Under the pieces are notes generated by a model. That model was not told the origin of the DNA, searched no databases, and was given only the letters and a program-made list of their open reading frames with translations. This document shows positions 1 to 11,700 of a DNA stretch of 64,000 nt, in pieces; position 1 is the first letter of the stretch, and each line of letters starts with the position of its first letter. The DNA comes from Alnus glutinosa. Lineage: Eukaryota; Streptophyta; Magnoliopsida; Fagales; Betulaceae. A program made the translations under genes and the position numbers. The stretch covers positions 1,116,001-1,180,000 of the forward strand of contig NC_084889.1 in the NCBI RefSeq assembly GCF_958979055.1, in the 5' to 3' direction.

Positions 1-843
1 AATTTGGGTTCCTGGGACAACTTTTAGAAGTTTAGGATTCATTTCAGTTCTCAATATGATGCCTTTGTTTTTCTGTTATTCTGTTTAATCTTTTTACATT
101 GTTTGTGGGAGACCAAAGGTACCCATTTTTGTAAACTTGTGATTAATTATTGGCTTCATTGCTGGGGTTCAATATCTGTGTATAAGATGTTTTGAAGAGC
201 AGATCGCACAGAAATGCCCACATATGATCATACAACACATTGACTATTTTAATAGAAACATGGATAAACTGTAGAGTCAAAGCGTGAAAGCCATTGCGCT
301 AACGTAACAAACAATATTAAATCACCCCTTATTCCAAAAGTTGAAGCGGATAGAAATGTGTAAATTTAATCATTTAATTAGTACTTTAATATCTTATCCT
401 TGTAGGTTTTAAGTTCTTCTAGGCGCTGTTTCAAGTTAAGTGGAACCAAAATCTTTAAACTTACTTCTGTCAAAATATTGTGGGAAATGTGTTCAAACAT
501 GGCGGCCAAATCCAGTCAATATACTGGCAGGTTAGGCTATTGTAGAAACTTACAGAAGGGGGAAAAATTGAATTTAAACCTGAAATTATGAGTCTGGGAT
601 TCCCAGCTGAACCCCTCCAAGATGGTGTGTTGTGTGTTCTGAATACTGACCAAGGAGAAGTTACTGATATTTGTAGTGAGGGATTTTTCTGATGGTGATT
701 CCCTCACTGTTCTTTGGCCAAATTATCTATCAATTTCACTAGGTGACTACAAACTAAGAAACGCGCTACTAAATATAAATATAATTTTTTATTTATATGT
801 TATTAACTATTAAGTGGTGTTTGCTTTTGGTTTTATTGTGCAG

Positions 844-3800
844 GATCATATTTGCTCCTCTGTGGCTCTTTCATCTAGTTGTAGCACGAGGCAGGTTTTC
901 CTTACCTGCTCCTTCACTACCTCATGATCGCCACGTATGAGATACTCTCTCTTTACTTTTTCTTGAATATATCATCTTTATTGGTATAGAATTTACCATA
1001 TTAATCTTGTGGGAAAAATCTGAAGTTTGGTTGTATATCTAATTATAGTGACAGAAAATTAAACGCTTTCTTTTCATGGACAGTGGGCACCCTGTCACGC
1101 TCTTATGGCAATGCCATTGCTTGTTGCTTTTGAACTACTCCTTTGCATACATCTTGAGGGCAGCTATGGTACGTAATCTGCCATGACATAACCATCTATA
1201 GATACTACAGGGGCCAACAATTTTTTGTTCTAATTATTAATTGCTGTTTGCGAGTTACATGTGATAGATAAAAATAACTGGAATTGATTATGACACTCAT
1301 ATATTTGTCTGTTCAATATTAATTAACATGTTTATGGATCTCATTGAATATCTACATGAACACAAGTAGGTTGGGATTCTTGTTATCATTATTTTTCAGT
1401 TGTTTAGACCTTATTTGTTGATGTTCTCGCAAATTCGAATACATTGCAGTCGTAAACTTGAAGACTGTCTTTCTGCCCTTGTTGACATTTGAAATAGCAA
1501 TTCTGATCGATAATATCAGGTCATAATCTTTTTTCTTCCATCAATAAATTCATCATTTTTTATATAGTTATTTATTCTTTAGTGAGCATTCATTTAAATC
1601 ATTAAGCCAATACATTGATTTTCAAATTCTGCCACAGTGGAGCAATCCACTCTACAAGAAATTCTGGAACAGAATCCTGATTAACTCTACAGACACAACC
1701 ACAATACAATGATTAATTTATAGGAAGGAGTGAGTGATTACTCACCACTTCCATTGAGGGATTCATGCTTTTGGTCAGCTCCTGCCCTTCCTCATACTCC
1801 AATTACTCACCAAAGTGCATTTTCCATGACCCTTTCTATTGTCAAGTCTTAACATCTAGTCTAGGAATTTTATTGCTTAATTTAATTAAAACATTATGCT
1901 ACTTTGGATCATTCAATTTTTAATTCGTTTGGGAAATTGGTGATAAGTAGAATAGCCCTAAGTAATTGATGTTTGTCTTTTATATAGGATGTGTAGAGCT
2001 TTAATGCCTGGAGATGAAGAAAGCATGAGTGATGAGGCGATATGGGAGACTCTTCCTGTATGTTCTGTAATTCTATTGTCAATTAAAGAATTGTTTTGAT
2101 GATACATTTCTCCGTAATTTACATAGATGATTGCTTATCTAGGTAATAGTTCTGAGGTCTATGTGATTGGTGACACTGAATTAGGTGTCTGTTGGCACTC
2201 TGCACCTAGTATTTATATAAGTTAGAGGATTACCAGTTTTTATTAGGTTTTATGAGGAACTCCTGGTTATATGGTTATGCTGGATAAAACCTAAAAATAA
2301 ATTATGAGGACGTTTATTTCTGAGCATTATTTAGTTTTTTTAAAATGTGCACTGCTGTGATTTGTGACATAGTGATGGGCCTCACTGCTACTTGATACTG
2401 GTTGCAGTGCATTTATGAAAATAAAAGCACAAATTGGAACAATTTTGCAAGAATGTTCAAGGGCTGGAATGATAAGATCACCTAGATCTAGTTAGAGGTG
2501 TGCAAACCTTTCCTGATGGTACCTTATAGAAATCTAACTTGCCTCTATCTGTAGGTTTTCCATTTTTTTTCCAACACCACCCCTCCAAAAGAGGACTAGA
2601 TATTCCCACCATGGTGGGATTATAATCTACTTGAGACTTTCTGTCCAGCCAATTGGCACCAGAAAACCAATTGGGATATTACATCCTGTCCATTGTTTTA
2701 TCCCACACGCTAAAAGAACCCGAGGAACAAATATACTTTCACTTTTGTCAATATCTTAATTGTTATGATCTGGAGAAAAAGGGGGGAAAATATATTTTTT
2801 CTGATAAAGTAAAAATGTTTTACTGTGAAAGAGAAAAAACAAGGGTGTTTATGTTTAAAACCATTTATTTCCATAATAACATTCGTTATTGTGTGATATT
2901 TGTACAAGACACTGACATTAACTTGCTCGAGTAAAGCAACAATAATGATGGAATTGTTCCAGTGATGCTTATTGTAATGTTTAATATTGCAAATATGGTG
3001 TTCTTATTCCTAAAGTTTCAATACTAAAATAAAATATTTGGTTTCTAGCACTTCTGGGTCGCAATTTCTATGGTCTTCTTTCTTGCTGCAACAACTTTCA
3101 CTCTTCTAAAGATATGTGGTAAGTCTGTCTGTTTTTTAACTGCAATGGTACTTCGTTGTATATTAGCTGAATCTCATATTGAAATAACCTCTGGACTTGT
3201 ATCTTTTTGTTCTTTCATATCAATAATTTACCTGTATAGGCATTCAGTTTGGTGCTATGACAAACTGACCCTGTTTAGAAGTTCTAAAAGAAACTAATCT
3301 TCTTTGCAAATTCTAGTCTACTGTTTATTCCTATGTTATACAAGTTCTAGTTATATGGCCAGCTATTTTTCTTGTTGATTAAACCTAGATGGTGATTACC
3401 GGTAGTTCACTTCTTTCTTCTCTGCTACAGTGAATGATTGTTTCCAAACACCATTTGAAGATCAAGTAAACATATTCAAGAAATTAGCTCTGGAGAAAGT
3501 TATTTCCCACTTATTATTTAATTATCCAAAGAGACTTTCACTTTGATTGAAGTCATTTCAATTAGTCATATTTGTGGCATGAGCTTATTTGGATAATCAA
3601 GAAAAATGTTATTTGATTGAGGACTAGAAAAACATGAGCTACATAACACTATAACAGACAATCATGAAAGCATTTAAAGAATTACAATCATGGGTGCCAG
3701 TCTTGGACACCAATGTAAGGTGTTTGACACCATTGGCCGTTAAGAATTGGTAAATCATAGAGAATATAAATGATTGTTTATTCAACATATGCATACATGT

Positions 3801-6800
3801 AAGATATTGAAATACGTTAAATGCCCTTGTTATGTATATAAAGATGAGAGCAATATTGAGGTGTTGAAAGGAACTGGGTAGATCCTGCGTACTGTTGGTC
3901 GGAGAACTAGTATTTAAAGGTTAACTGTGTAATGAAGCAATCAGAAAATGCTGTAATCAATCATAAATAGTAGTGATATATTAATTCTGAATTCTATTAC
4001 ATATAAGTGCAACATTTGGACGTGTCTTATGGATGAATATTATCCTTATTAATTCATGAGAAGTGGAGAGAGGTTTAGGCAGGAGGCCAGAACAATCTTT
4101 AAATAACACTCTTAACGAGGATGAAAGTTATTTTCTGTTTCAAGCCCAGTCTCATCCTGTTACCATTCACATCCCAAACAATCTCTGCGTGACGGTTGAG
4201 TTCCAGCCCCATGGTCTATTAGTCATACTGTGCTTGCACATAAACATTTGTGTATGCTTTAAAAACATTCTTTGGAAAACATCATGTTAACAATTTGTAA
4301 GTGTATAGCAATTATGTGGCATACATATTCTTTTTTTTTTGGATGAATAAGTCATTCCGTTAAGCAAAAGAAAAAAGCAATTAAGTTCAGTACACAGCAA
4401 ACAGCTTCACACTCAACACTTATAACTCACTCCTAACCACTCATTCAACACCTTTACGATTCAAAAAAATTACATCACGCTACTCACTTATTCAAAACAG
4501 AGGGGAATTCCCACACAAAACATAGAACCCTATTCAACACATAATTCTTAAAACCCTTCTAGAAAACACTATTTTTACATCCCATAAAATGGCCTTCATT
4601 ATGCTTTCTTCAGACTTGCCCGCCAAAAATTCTTTTTTTCTTTGGCGACCAAATATGTTATACACTTGTCCCCATTACCAGCTTGCACATTACTGCCCTT
4701 AACCCTTCTCCCTTTAGCTTCTTCAATCCCCAGCCAGTCCATAATTCTTTCCCAATCCATTTCAGGAGCACCCCACATACATTTCCTCATTATTTCCTCT
4801 ACAGTCTTTTAGTCTTTTAGCATATCTACACTCAAAATAGAGGTGATCTCTACTCTCAATACAATTTCTGCAGAACACACATTTAGGGTTCCTTGCATAT
4901 ACCCATTGCAGCATCCTATCTCAAGTTGCAAGTCTATTTTTGATTATCAACCAAAGTATAAAGGCATGCTTTGCAATTGCACATGAGAACCAAACAATTT
5001 TCTACCATGCAACTACTGGTAATTTGAATTTAATTGCTTCACAAGTTTCAGAAGCATTAAAACTTACCTGATTTAGAGGGCATCCAGGAAGGTTTATCAA
5101 AATCACCAATCTGGATAGAAGGAAGAAAACTTTGTATTGACACTAAATCTTATGATCTTGCATGCCTCCAAACCCATTGGTTTATCAACCAAAACACTAG
5201 AGAGTTTTATGCATATTCTTAGGATGCACATAACAAATTTTATGCTAATATTCATGATGCATTTAGTTTCCTGACCTTATTTACAACTACATTCAGGTGA
5301 CATAGCTGCTCTAGGCTGGTGGGACTTATTTATAAACTTTGGGTATGATTTATTTGTGTTTAAGCAATGTTTGATGATTGTATATTCTGTTTCTGCTTCT
5401 TGAAATAATTCTTGTTCATCCATTTACAGCATTGCAGAGTGCTTTGCCTTTCTTGTTTGCACAAAGTGGTATAATCCAACTATTCATAGGCACTCAAACA
5501 TTAGAGAATCCTCTTCATCTTCAATGTGCAACCTGCAGGACATTGGTGGACATGTTATGAAAGTTCCTTTTGTCACTTTCCAGATCCTTCTTTTTATGCG
5601 CTTAGAGGTGTAATAGATGTTGAGAACTTCCTATTTGCGGATATTTTGGAAGTTCTTTAAGTTGTCCTCATTCCTGTTCCCATTTCATTTTCAGGGAACA
5701 CCATCTGGTGCTAGGCATATCTCATTTCCAGTTCTTTTTGCTCCTCTTTTTTTGTTGCAAGGAGCTGGGGTCTTATTTGCTGCATATAGATTGGTGGAGA
5801 AAATTGTTCTTTTAGCGCAAAACGAAGTTGGCTCTGGAACATACTCTGCTCTATCGTCAAAAGCTCGTGAATTTTTTGGATTTTTGCACCATGGATCAAA
5901 GTAATTGTTTAACATTCAGAGGACTTTAATATTTGAATGGGCTGTATTGGATTTTTGTCTGCACAAACGCAAAGTATAAACAAAATGTAACATCTGCCAC
6001 TTTCTAGCAATTTTTGTTGCTTATGGTTCATTTCTGTGAATAGGTTGCTTGGTTGGTGGTCGATTGATGAAGGAAGTCGAGAGGAACAGGCTAGACTTTA
6101 TAATGCTGAGGTTTCTGGGTCAGTGTATTTCTATACTATAAATTAGTACCTTTTTATGTAATATCTCCAATTAGGCAATCTTATTTCTGTGCTCAGCTGC
6201 TCGCTTCTCGGAGCAACTTCAAGAGCCCTTATTATTTCTATTATTATTTCTATGTTGAGGTTCAAAGGACCTAAATTGGTTATACTGGTATTTTATCTTA
6301 GTGCATACTTGTATGTGGTATTTATTAGTGCTTAACATCCATGCCATGCGTAATACGGCTTGCACTAAGATGAAATATCAACGTGTAATCTTTAATCAAT
6401 AAACTATATGGTCCACTATGCTGGTATTTTATTAAAATCCTTATTTTATTTTATTTTTATTATCAGGAAGAAAATCCTTACCTTCTTTGTCACAGGAAGA
6501 AATTATTAAGAATTTTCTAAAATAACAAATATCAAAGTTCTGACATCTTGGAACTAGTGAAGAATGTGGAAGTATTTTTCGTTTCACGTTGTCTTCACAT
6601 ATTTATGGGTACGACCACAAGGACAGGTGATCACTTTATTATTTTATGTCACTAGCTAGCCAAGTGTCACTTTGTATAAAATATTACTAAATAGGGTGGT
6701 TGTGGTGTTTTCTATTTCTTGTAAAAGCTATCTCCTGTCCACTCTTCTCCTCCAATGGATCTGCAGAACTCTCCTTTATGCGTCTTCAAAATTCCTTTGG

Positions 6801-7670
6801 AGTCAGGAAAGATGATACAAATGTAGTAACATATTGATTTTTCCTATAAATTAAACTATATATCCTACTAGAATGTCTTTTGTATTTCTTTTCCTCTTCA
6901 TGTATTCCGGTAACTCTTGTTACATATGTTATTACACTTTTTACATTGCATAGTTTGTGTAGTCTGATAGACTAGTTCTGAGGAATTGAAAATAAAAATT
7001 ATTGTTACTGATCTCTGCTTGATCCATATCATTCAGGTATAACACTTTTGCACCTGATATTGTGAAGAAAATGCCTAAACCAGATCTTGTTGAGGAGGTA
7101 ACCACAATATTATTGCAGTCCCTGTTATGCAGCCTCAACTTCTACCTCTAGTTTGCATTATCCTGTCCAGATTGCAGCATATTTGTTATTTGGTCTGATT
7201 AAAATTATACTAGAATTTAAATCTATTTTATACCAATTGATTTTTAAGTATAGTATTTTCAATCCTTTTCATCTCAGATCTGGAGATTACAAGCTGCACT
7301 TAGTCAGCAAACAGAGATTACAAAGTATAGCGAGCAGGAGTATGAAAGGCTTCAAAATGTAATATTTGGAACCTTGATTGATATTTTCAATTTCGGGAAT
7401 ATTTCAGCAACGAAAATTTGTTGAGCACTGGTTCGAAAATCTTCAACTCCAACTTCAACAATAACTTGCTATTTTTTTTTTCAAGCTGCTGATTGTTGAC
7501 CAAGAATCACCATGCTCAATCTTTTTCTATTCAAATGCATTTTTAGGTTCAGTTCAGATTTAAAACCCTTCAAAATATAACTATATCCAAAATTGTTAAT
7601 GAAGGAAATATAAGATAGGGCATGTATGTAGGTGTACGATTATGTATGTCTCTGCTTGGGTGTGTGTGTT

Positions 7671-7703
<33 letters not shown>

Positions 7704-8730
7704 GGGGGGGGACCTCTTATAAACAAATAAAAAGTCACAATAACAGTAGGATGAATAAGTGATACCAGCTTACAATGCAAAATGTATTCTAGTTAAACAA
7801 TATTGATTTTTAGCTCCAAAATGAAGTGGTTGCTCTACAATCTAAAACTTTTTAAAAATTGCTGAGTTATAGGACTGCGTTTTTAAATATCAGACGTGAG
7901 AAAGTAATCATAACAAGCTCTTCAACATTGCAACCTTGTGGAAAATATCAGTTTAATTATAGTTGTTTTTTAATTTTTCTCTTTAGTTATTATTTGACAA
8001 TTATAATATACTGCATTCTGTCAAATGAGGAAGTTGAGATGGGCTTTGATATTGCAATGTTCCAGGTGTTGACTGCGCAGTGTGGTAACCAATTTTCTCT
8101 TGGTTTATGGATAATTAGTACGCGATGATACCAATTGTTGGCACAGTGACCACAGAATACAAAGGGAAATGAGTTGGTTTTGCTAGAATAAATTGACTCA
8201 TATTATGGATGCAATCAATTGATATGCGTGTTTTAATACTGTTTTATTCTGTCTTGTCATAACATGGTTTTACTCTTTCATGTTTTTGTCAACTCTTGTG
8301 GTAGTAGTCTTCTTTCCAATATTATAGGATCCACTTTGGTGTTGGATACTAATTTAATGATTCTAACAGGAGAAGATCCTATGTAGAGTATGCTTTGAGG
8401 AACAGATTAATGTGGTCCTTCTTCCATGCCGGCACCACATCCTTTGCAGGTATTTCCATTGACCTTTACACTGCCAACATCCATTTTTGTCCATTTAATA
8501 TTATTCTGTTAATACAAGTCTTATGGCTTTCTTTAAGCTGCATATGAAGCATTGGTGGGCATTGTTTCTGTATGTTGTCACCATTTATACAATCCTATCA
8601 TATAACTCCTATTACAGCAATGGTTCTCACCATTTCCTGATTGCATTTCAGCACATGCTGTGAGAAGTGTAAAAAGTGCCCCATCTGCCGTGTCTCTATA
8701 GAAGAGCGATTGCCTGTATATGATGTGTAG
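844..8730 (+). CDS. Transmembrane Fragile-X-F-associated (TMEM185-like) protein with C-terminal RING finger, 5' partial
   Basis: Coding exons joined in frame: 844-934, 1084-1168, 1450-1519, 1988-2057, 3049-3118, 5297-5342, 5430-5607, 5695-5900, 6044-6118, 7037-7097, 7278-7358, 8370-8449, 8652-8730. All have AG/GT borders. They encode 396 residues. The first exon in the window starts in phase, so the N-terminus lies upstream, and I see no start codon for it in bases 1-843. The product matches plant proteins with a Tmemb_185A region: several hydrophobic segments, with landmarks FAPLWLFH, RALMPGDEE and LGWWDLF. These are followed by a C3HC4-type RING (LCRVCFEEQ ... LPCRHHILC ... CKKCPICR) and the conserved end ERLPVYDV. 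Family knowledge suggests a membrane-anchored E3 ubiquitin ligase; its substrate is unknown. An antisense LINE fragment lies in the 3119-5296 intron and a GA/G microsatellite in the 7359-8369 intron. Confidence 0.93.
4330..5070 (-). mobile_element. LINE 3' fragment (zf-RVT region) antisense in an intron
   Basis: On the minus strand, 5000-4600 reads as the zinc-binding reverse-transcriptase-associated domain of plant L1-type LINEs, for example HAFILWLIIKNRLATRDRM and then CVFCRNCIESRDHLYFEC. Stops and frameshifts interrupt it. A T run at 4330-4340 would be the poly(A) tail of a minus-strand insertion. It lies wholly inside an intron of the TMEM185-like RING gene, opposite to that gene. The 5' boundary is approximate. 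Confidence 0.75.
7674..7712. repeat. (GA)n followed by G homopolymer
   Basis: A GA dinucleotide run passes directly into about 20 consecutive G inside an intron of the RING gene. It is a simple-sequence repeat that probably varies in length between individuals. Confidence 0.9.
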
Positions 8731-8781
8731 TTTCAAGTCAGACAGGAAAGAGAAGGGTAGGGCTTCCACCATTTTCATACA

Positions 8782-8933
8782 TCGTTGCTTGTGCTTTTTT
8801 TTTTTTTTTTTGGATCCGGATATCCTGGGTCACCTATAGCCGAACATACCTCGTTCGCTGCTGTCCCACACAGTGGTAGCCTTCCGAGCGAAGAGGCCCA
8901 GCCAGAATCACTAGACTCGTTGCTTGTGCTTTT
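8782..8933 (-). mobile_element. Short poly(A)-tailed retroposon with 17-bp target-site duplication
   Basis: The 17-base word TCGTTGCTTGTGCTTTT occurs at 8782-8798 and again at 8917-8933. Between the copies lies a T run (8799-8811) followed by about 105 bp of GC-richer sequence unlike its surroundings. Read on the minus strand this is a body ending in poly(A), flanked by a target-site duplication: the hallmark of LINE-mediated retroposition. I cannot find a convincing Pol III A/B box pair, so it may be a SINE of a family I do not recognise or a retroposed RNA fragment. It sits about 50 bp after the RING gene stop codon, so probably in its 3' UTR. Confidence 0.8.
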
Positions 8934-9000
8934 AATCAAGCAAGCACTGAGAATTGAGAAACTGGCAGATTTGGTTATGTTAGCCACTTCATGCGAGTGA

Positions 9001-9295
9001 AATATATCATGTCAATAGCTGTATATATACTAGTGTGCCGTGCATAATCAATGAAACCACTGCTGTTTTGCATGTCCTATTTCTATTGTAGTGTTACTAT
9101 CACTGTTAACTTTAACTTGTCAATGATTATAGAGGAATTGCAAAATGATGGCTTTGTTTGTTAACGCTTTTTCATTTTTCCTTTTGCTTTCTTTGTTAGA
9201 AAAAGAAAACATTATCAAATAACTTAAAACACAAATTATTTACAAAACAATCAAAGCTACTCTAACATCTATGTTACATTAGAAGACTTTTTCAG

Positions 9296-9344
<49 letters not shown>

Positions 9345-9877
9345 CTTAAAAGCGCCGAGGTTTTTCCTTTGGACTGAAAAACGTGATCCATAATACAGAA
9401 ATGAGATACAAACAGCATGGAGTCTGATTTTTATTTGGTCTTGAGCCTGTTGGTAAATTGTGTTCCAAGAGTCAAATATAAGGTGTATAACAAATTTGTT
9501 AAATCATTACTTATTTCAAAAGTTTAAGCAGATAGAAAATGAGAAATTTAGTTATTTAATTAATATTTTGACACTTTTTTCACGTGCGGATTCAAAATCT
9601 CCCTCAACAAGTAAATGTTAACGCGTGTAATATTTAATTGAAATTAGGGATAAATTGTGTTTATACTTATGACTTTGTATTGTTATTACGTTAAATTACT
9701 ATTTATTTCAAAAGTTTAATCCGATAAGAAATGGTAAATTTTAATTATTTAATTAATATTTTAAAAAAAAATTAGTACAAATTTTTTTTTAAAAAAAAAA
9801 AAATAGTAACTATCGTCAATCTATTTCTAATGCTACATAAAAGCAGTATATTCATCTACTTTCTTAGGAAAAAATAA
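9001..9877. other. Spacer with poly(A) tract and two copies of a dispersed AT-rich repeat
   Basis: No gene is visible. It holds a 46-base A run at 9296-9341 and two related segments at 9498-9590 and 9690-9766. These share the core TTTCAAAAGTTTAA followed by AATTATTTAATTAATATTTT. Related copies occur at about 315-395, 22353-22379 (partial) and 56133-56165, so this is a dispersed repeat, probably of transposon origin. Confidence 0.7.
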
Positions 9878-11165
9878 AAAGAAATCAGGCTAAAAGCACT
9901 TGTTTCTATGCTGGGATTGCTGAGAAAGTCAGGATGATATCTTGAACCTCTTGCAGATGCAAGAAGGTGTGTTCCCGGTTCATTACCTAGGGGTTCCCCT
10001 TATTACCAAAAGGTTGGCAGCAGCTGATTGTGAAAGTCTTGTTGCTGAGATCTCAGCTCAGATGGACTCTTGGTCGGTCAAGAATCTCACTTTTGTAGGA
10101 AGGTTTCAGTTGATTAATTCTGTCCTTAGCAGCTTCTAGGTTTACTGGTCTAGAATTTTCATTTTACCTAAGAAAGTTATTCTTTAAAAAAGCAAACGTT
10201 GCTTGGAATAAGGTGTGTGCTCCTAAGAAGGAATGGGGTTTGGGCATCAAGAAGTTGGAGGTTTGGAATAAAGCCTCTTTGTTGATTTACATTTGGAATC
10301 TGTTTGCTAAGGCAGGTTCCCTTTGGATAGCATGGGTGAAAGATGTGTGGTTGAAAGGGAAGAAGAGCTTTTGGCAAATCCCTCTTCCTCAAAACATGCT
10401 CCTGGGGGTGGAAGAAAATTCTAAAGCTACATCCCATTGCTAGATCTTTTCTCAGTTAAAAGTTGGTGATGGTTCTAGTATTTTTTTTGTGGTATGATAC
10501 TTGGCACCCTGCAGGATGCCTTATTGAGAGATATGGTTTCAAACCTATCTATGATGCTGGACATAGTATTGGTCCTATGCTGTCCTCCATTATTAGAAAT
10601 GGAGAGTGGTTTTGGAAGAGTGTCCGATCGGATAGTTCGGTTGAAATACAAAGTCGGCTGCCTCCGCAAGTTATGCTTAGGAGCGACTGTTTACCACCTC
10701 TGGAAACAGAGGAATGACCTTTTGCGTTTGGACACTCCAAGTTCTGAAGAGGCCATTGTTTCCAAGATTAAATGGCAAGTTCGAGTTAGGATGCTGGCCA
10801 AAGGGTCTGTGAAGATGGTTAGAAACAATTTAGGCCTGGTTCATGATTGGAATTTACGCAATCTGGTCTAGACTGCTTGCGTTGTTTGGTTCTGTCGAGC
10901 TACTGCACTTTTTCCTTTTGCATAACAGTGTTTGTTTCTGATGTTTCTGTTAGTAGCTGCTCTGTTCTTGCAGTTTGATGTTTAGGTGGGATTGGTTGAT
11001 GCTATCGATCTGTGTATAGCTTCTCTTAGTTTTGTTCCTGACTAGGGGGTTTGTCCCTATGCAGGAGACTTTGTCCAGTTTTTCTGGAGTGTATGTTTTC
11101 TTGAGTTTGTGCTTATAATAAGAGATTTAATTCATCCAACAAAAAAATAAATAAAATAAAATAAA
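9878..11165 (+). mobile_element. Degenerate LINE (L1-type), 3' part of reverse transcriptase plus 3' UTR
   Basis: Translation across frames gives the conserved LINE reverse-transcriptase tail (FPVHYLGVPLITKRLAAAD, then VGRFQLINSVLSSF), then the zf-RVT approach (WGLGIKKLEVWNKASLL) and the terminal HLWKQRNDLL block ending at a stop near 10871. In-frame stops (about 10138 and 10441) and an internal deletion near 10640 show it is dead. The 3' UTR runs to an A-rich tail at about 11140-11165. The 5' end is truncated at roughly 9878, with AGGAAAAAATAA before and AGGAAAAGAATAA after as a possible target duplication. Confidence 0.85.
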
Positions 11166-11578
11166 AAAGGAAAAGAATAATATGATGTGGACATAGCATG
11201 ATAAATTATCTTTAGGTAACTAGAGCAGGATAATTTAATTGAAGTCTGAAGGCATAAGTTGAACAATAAATCATCTTACATCAATATTGATCACATGGGA
11301 TGCATGCACGTGTACAAACAATCATAAATTCATAATAACATGGCAATTTTCCTTCAACCCAGACTAAACGGAAATTCTGTCCATATTTAATCCACTGGCC
11401 TACCCCCGATACCAAGACCAGTTTTGTCCACCAGAACAAGCACAAGTGATTATATATGTTCCTCTAAGAAATCACTAGGAACTCGAAGATAAATCACAGT
11501 TAAAAAATTGACTCCCAAATTTTTGAAGCACTTTTTCCGCCTAAAAAATAATTTTAATAATAACACTTCCGCCCTTGT

Positions 11579-11693
<115 letters not shown>

Positions 11694-11700
11694 AATACGA

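Noticed and set aside
1..843. Search for the first exon of the RING gene
   Set aside because: No ATG-led hydrophobic segment with a donor in the right phase was found; the N-terminal exon is outside the window.
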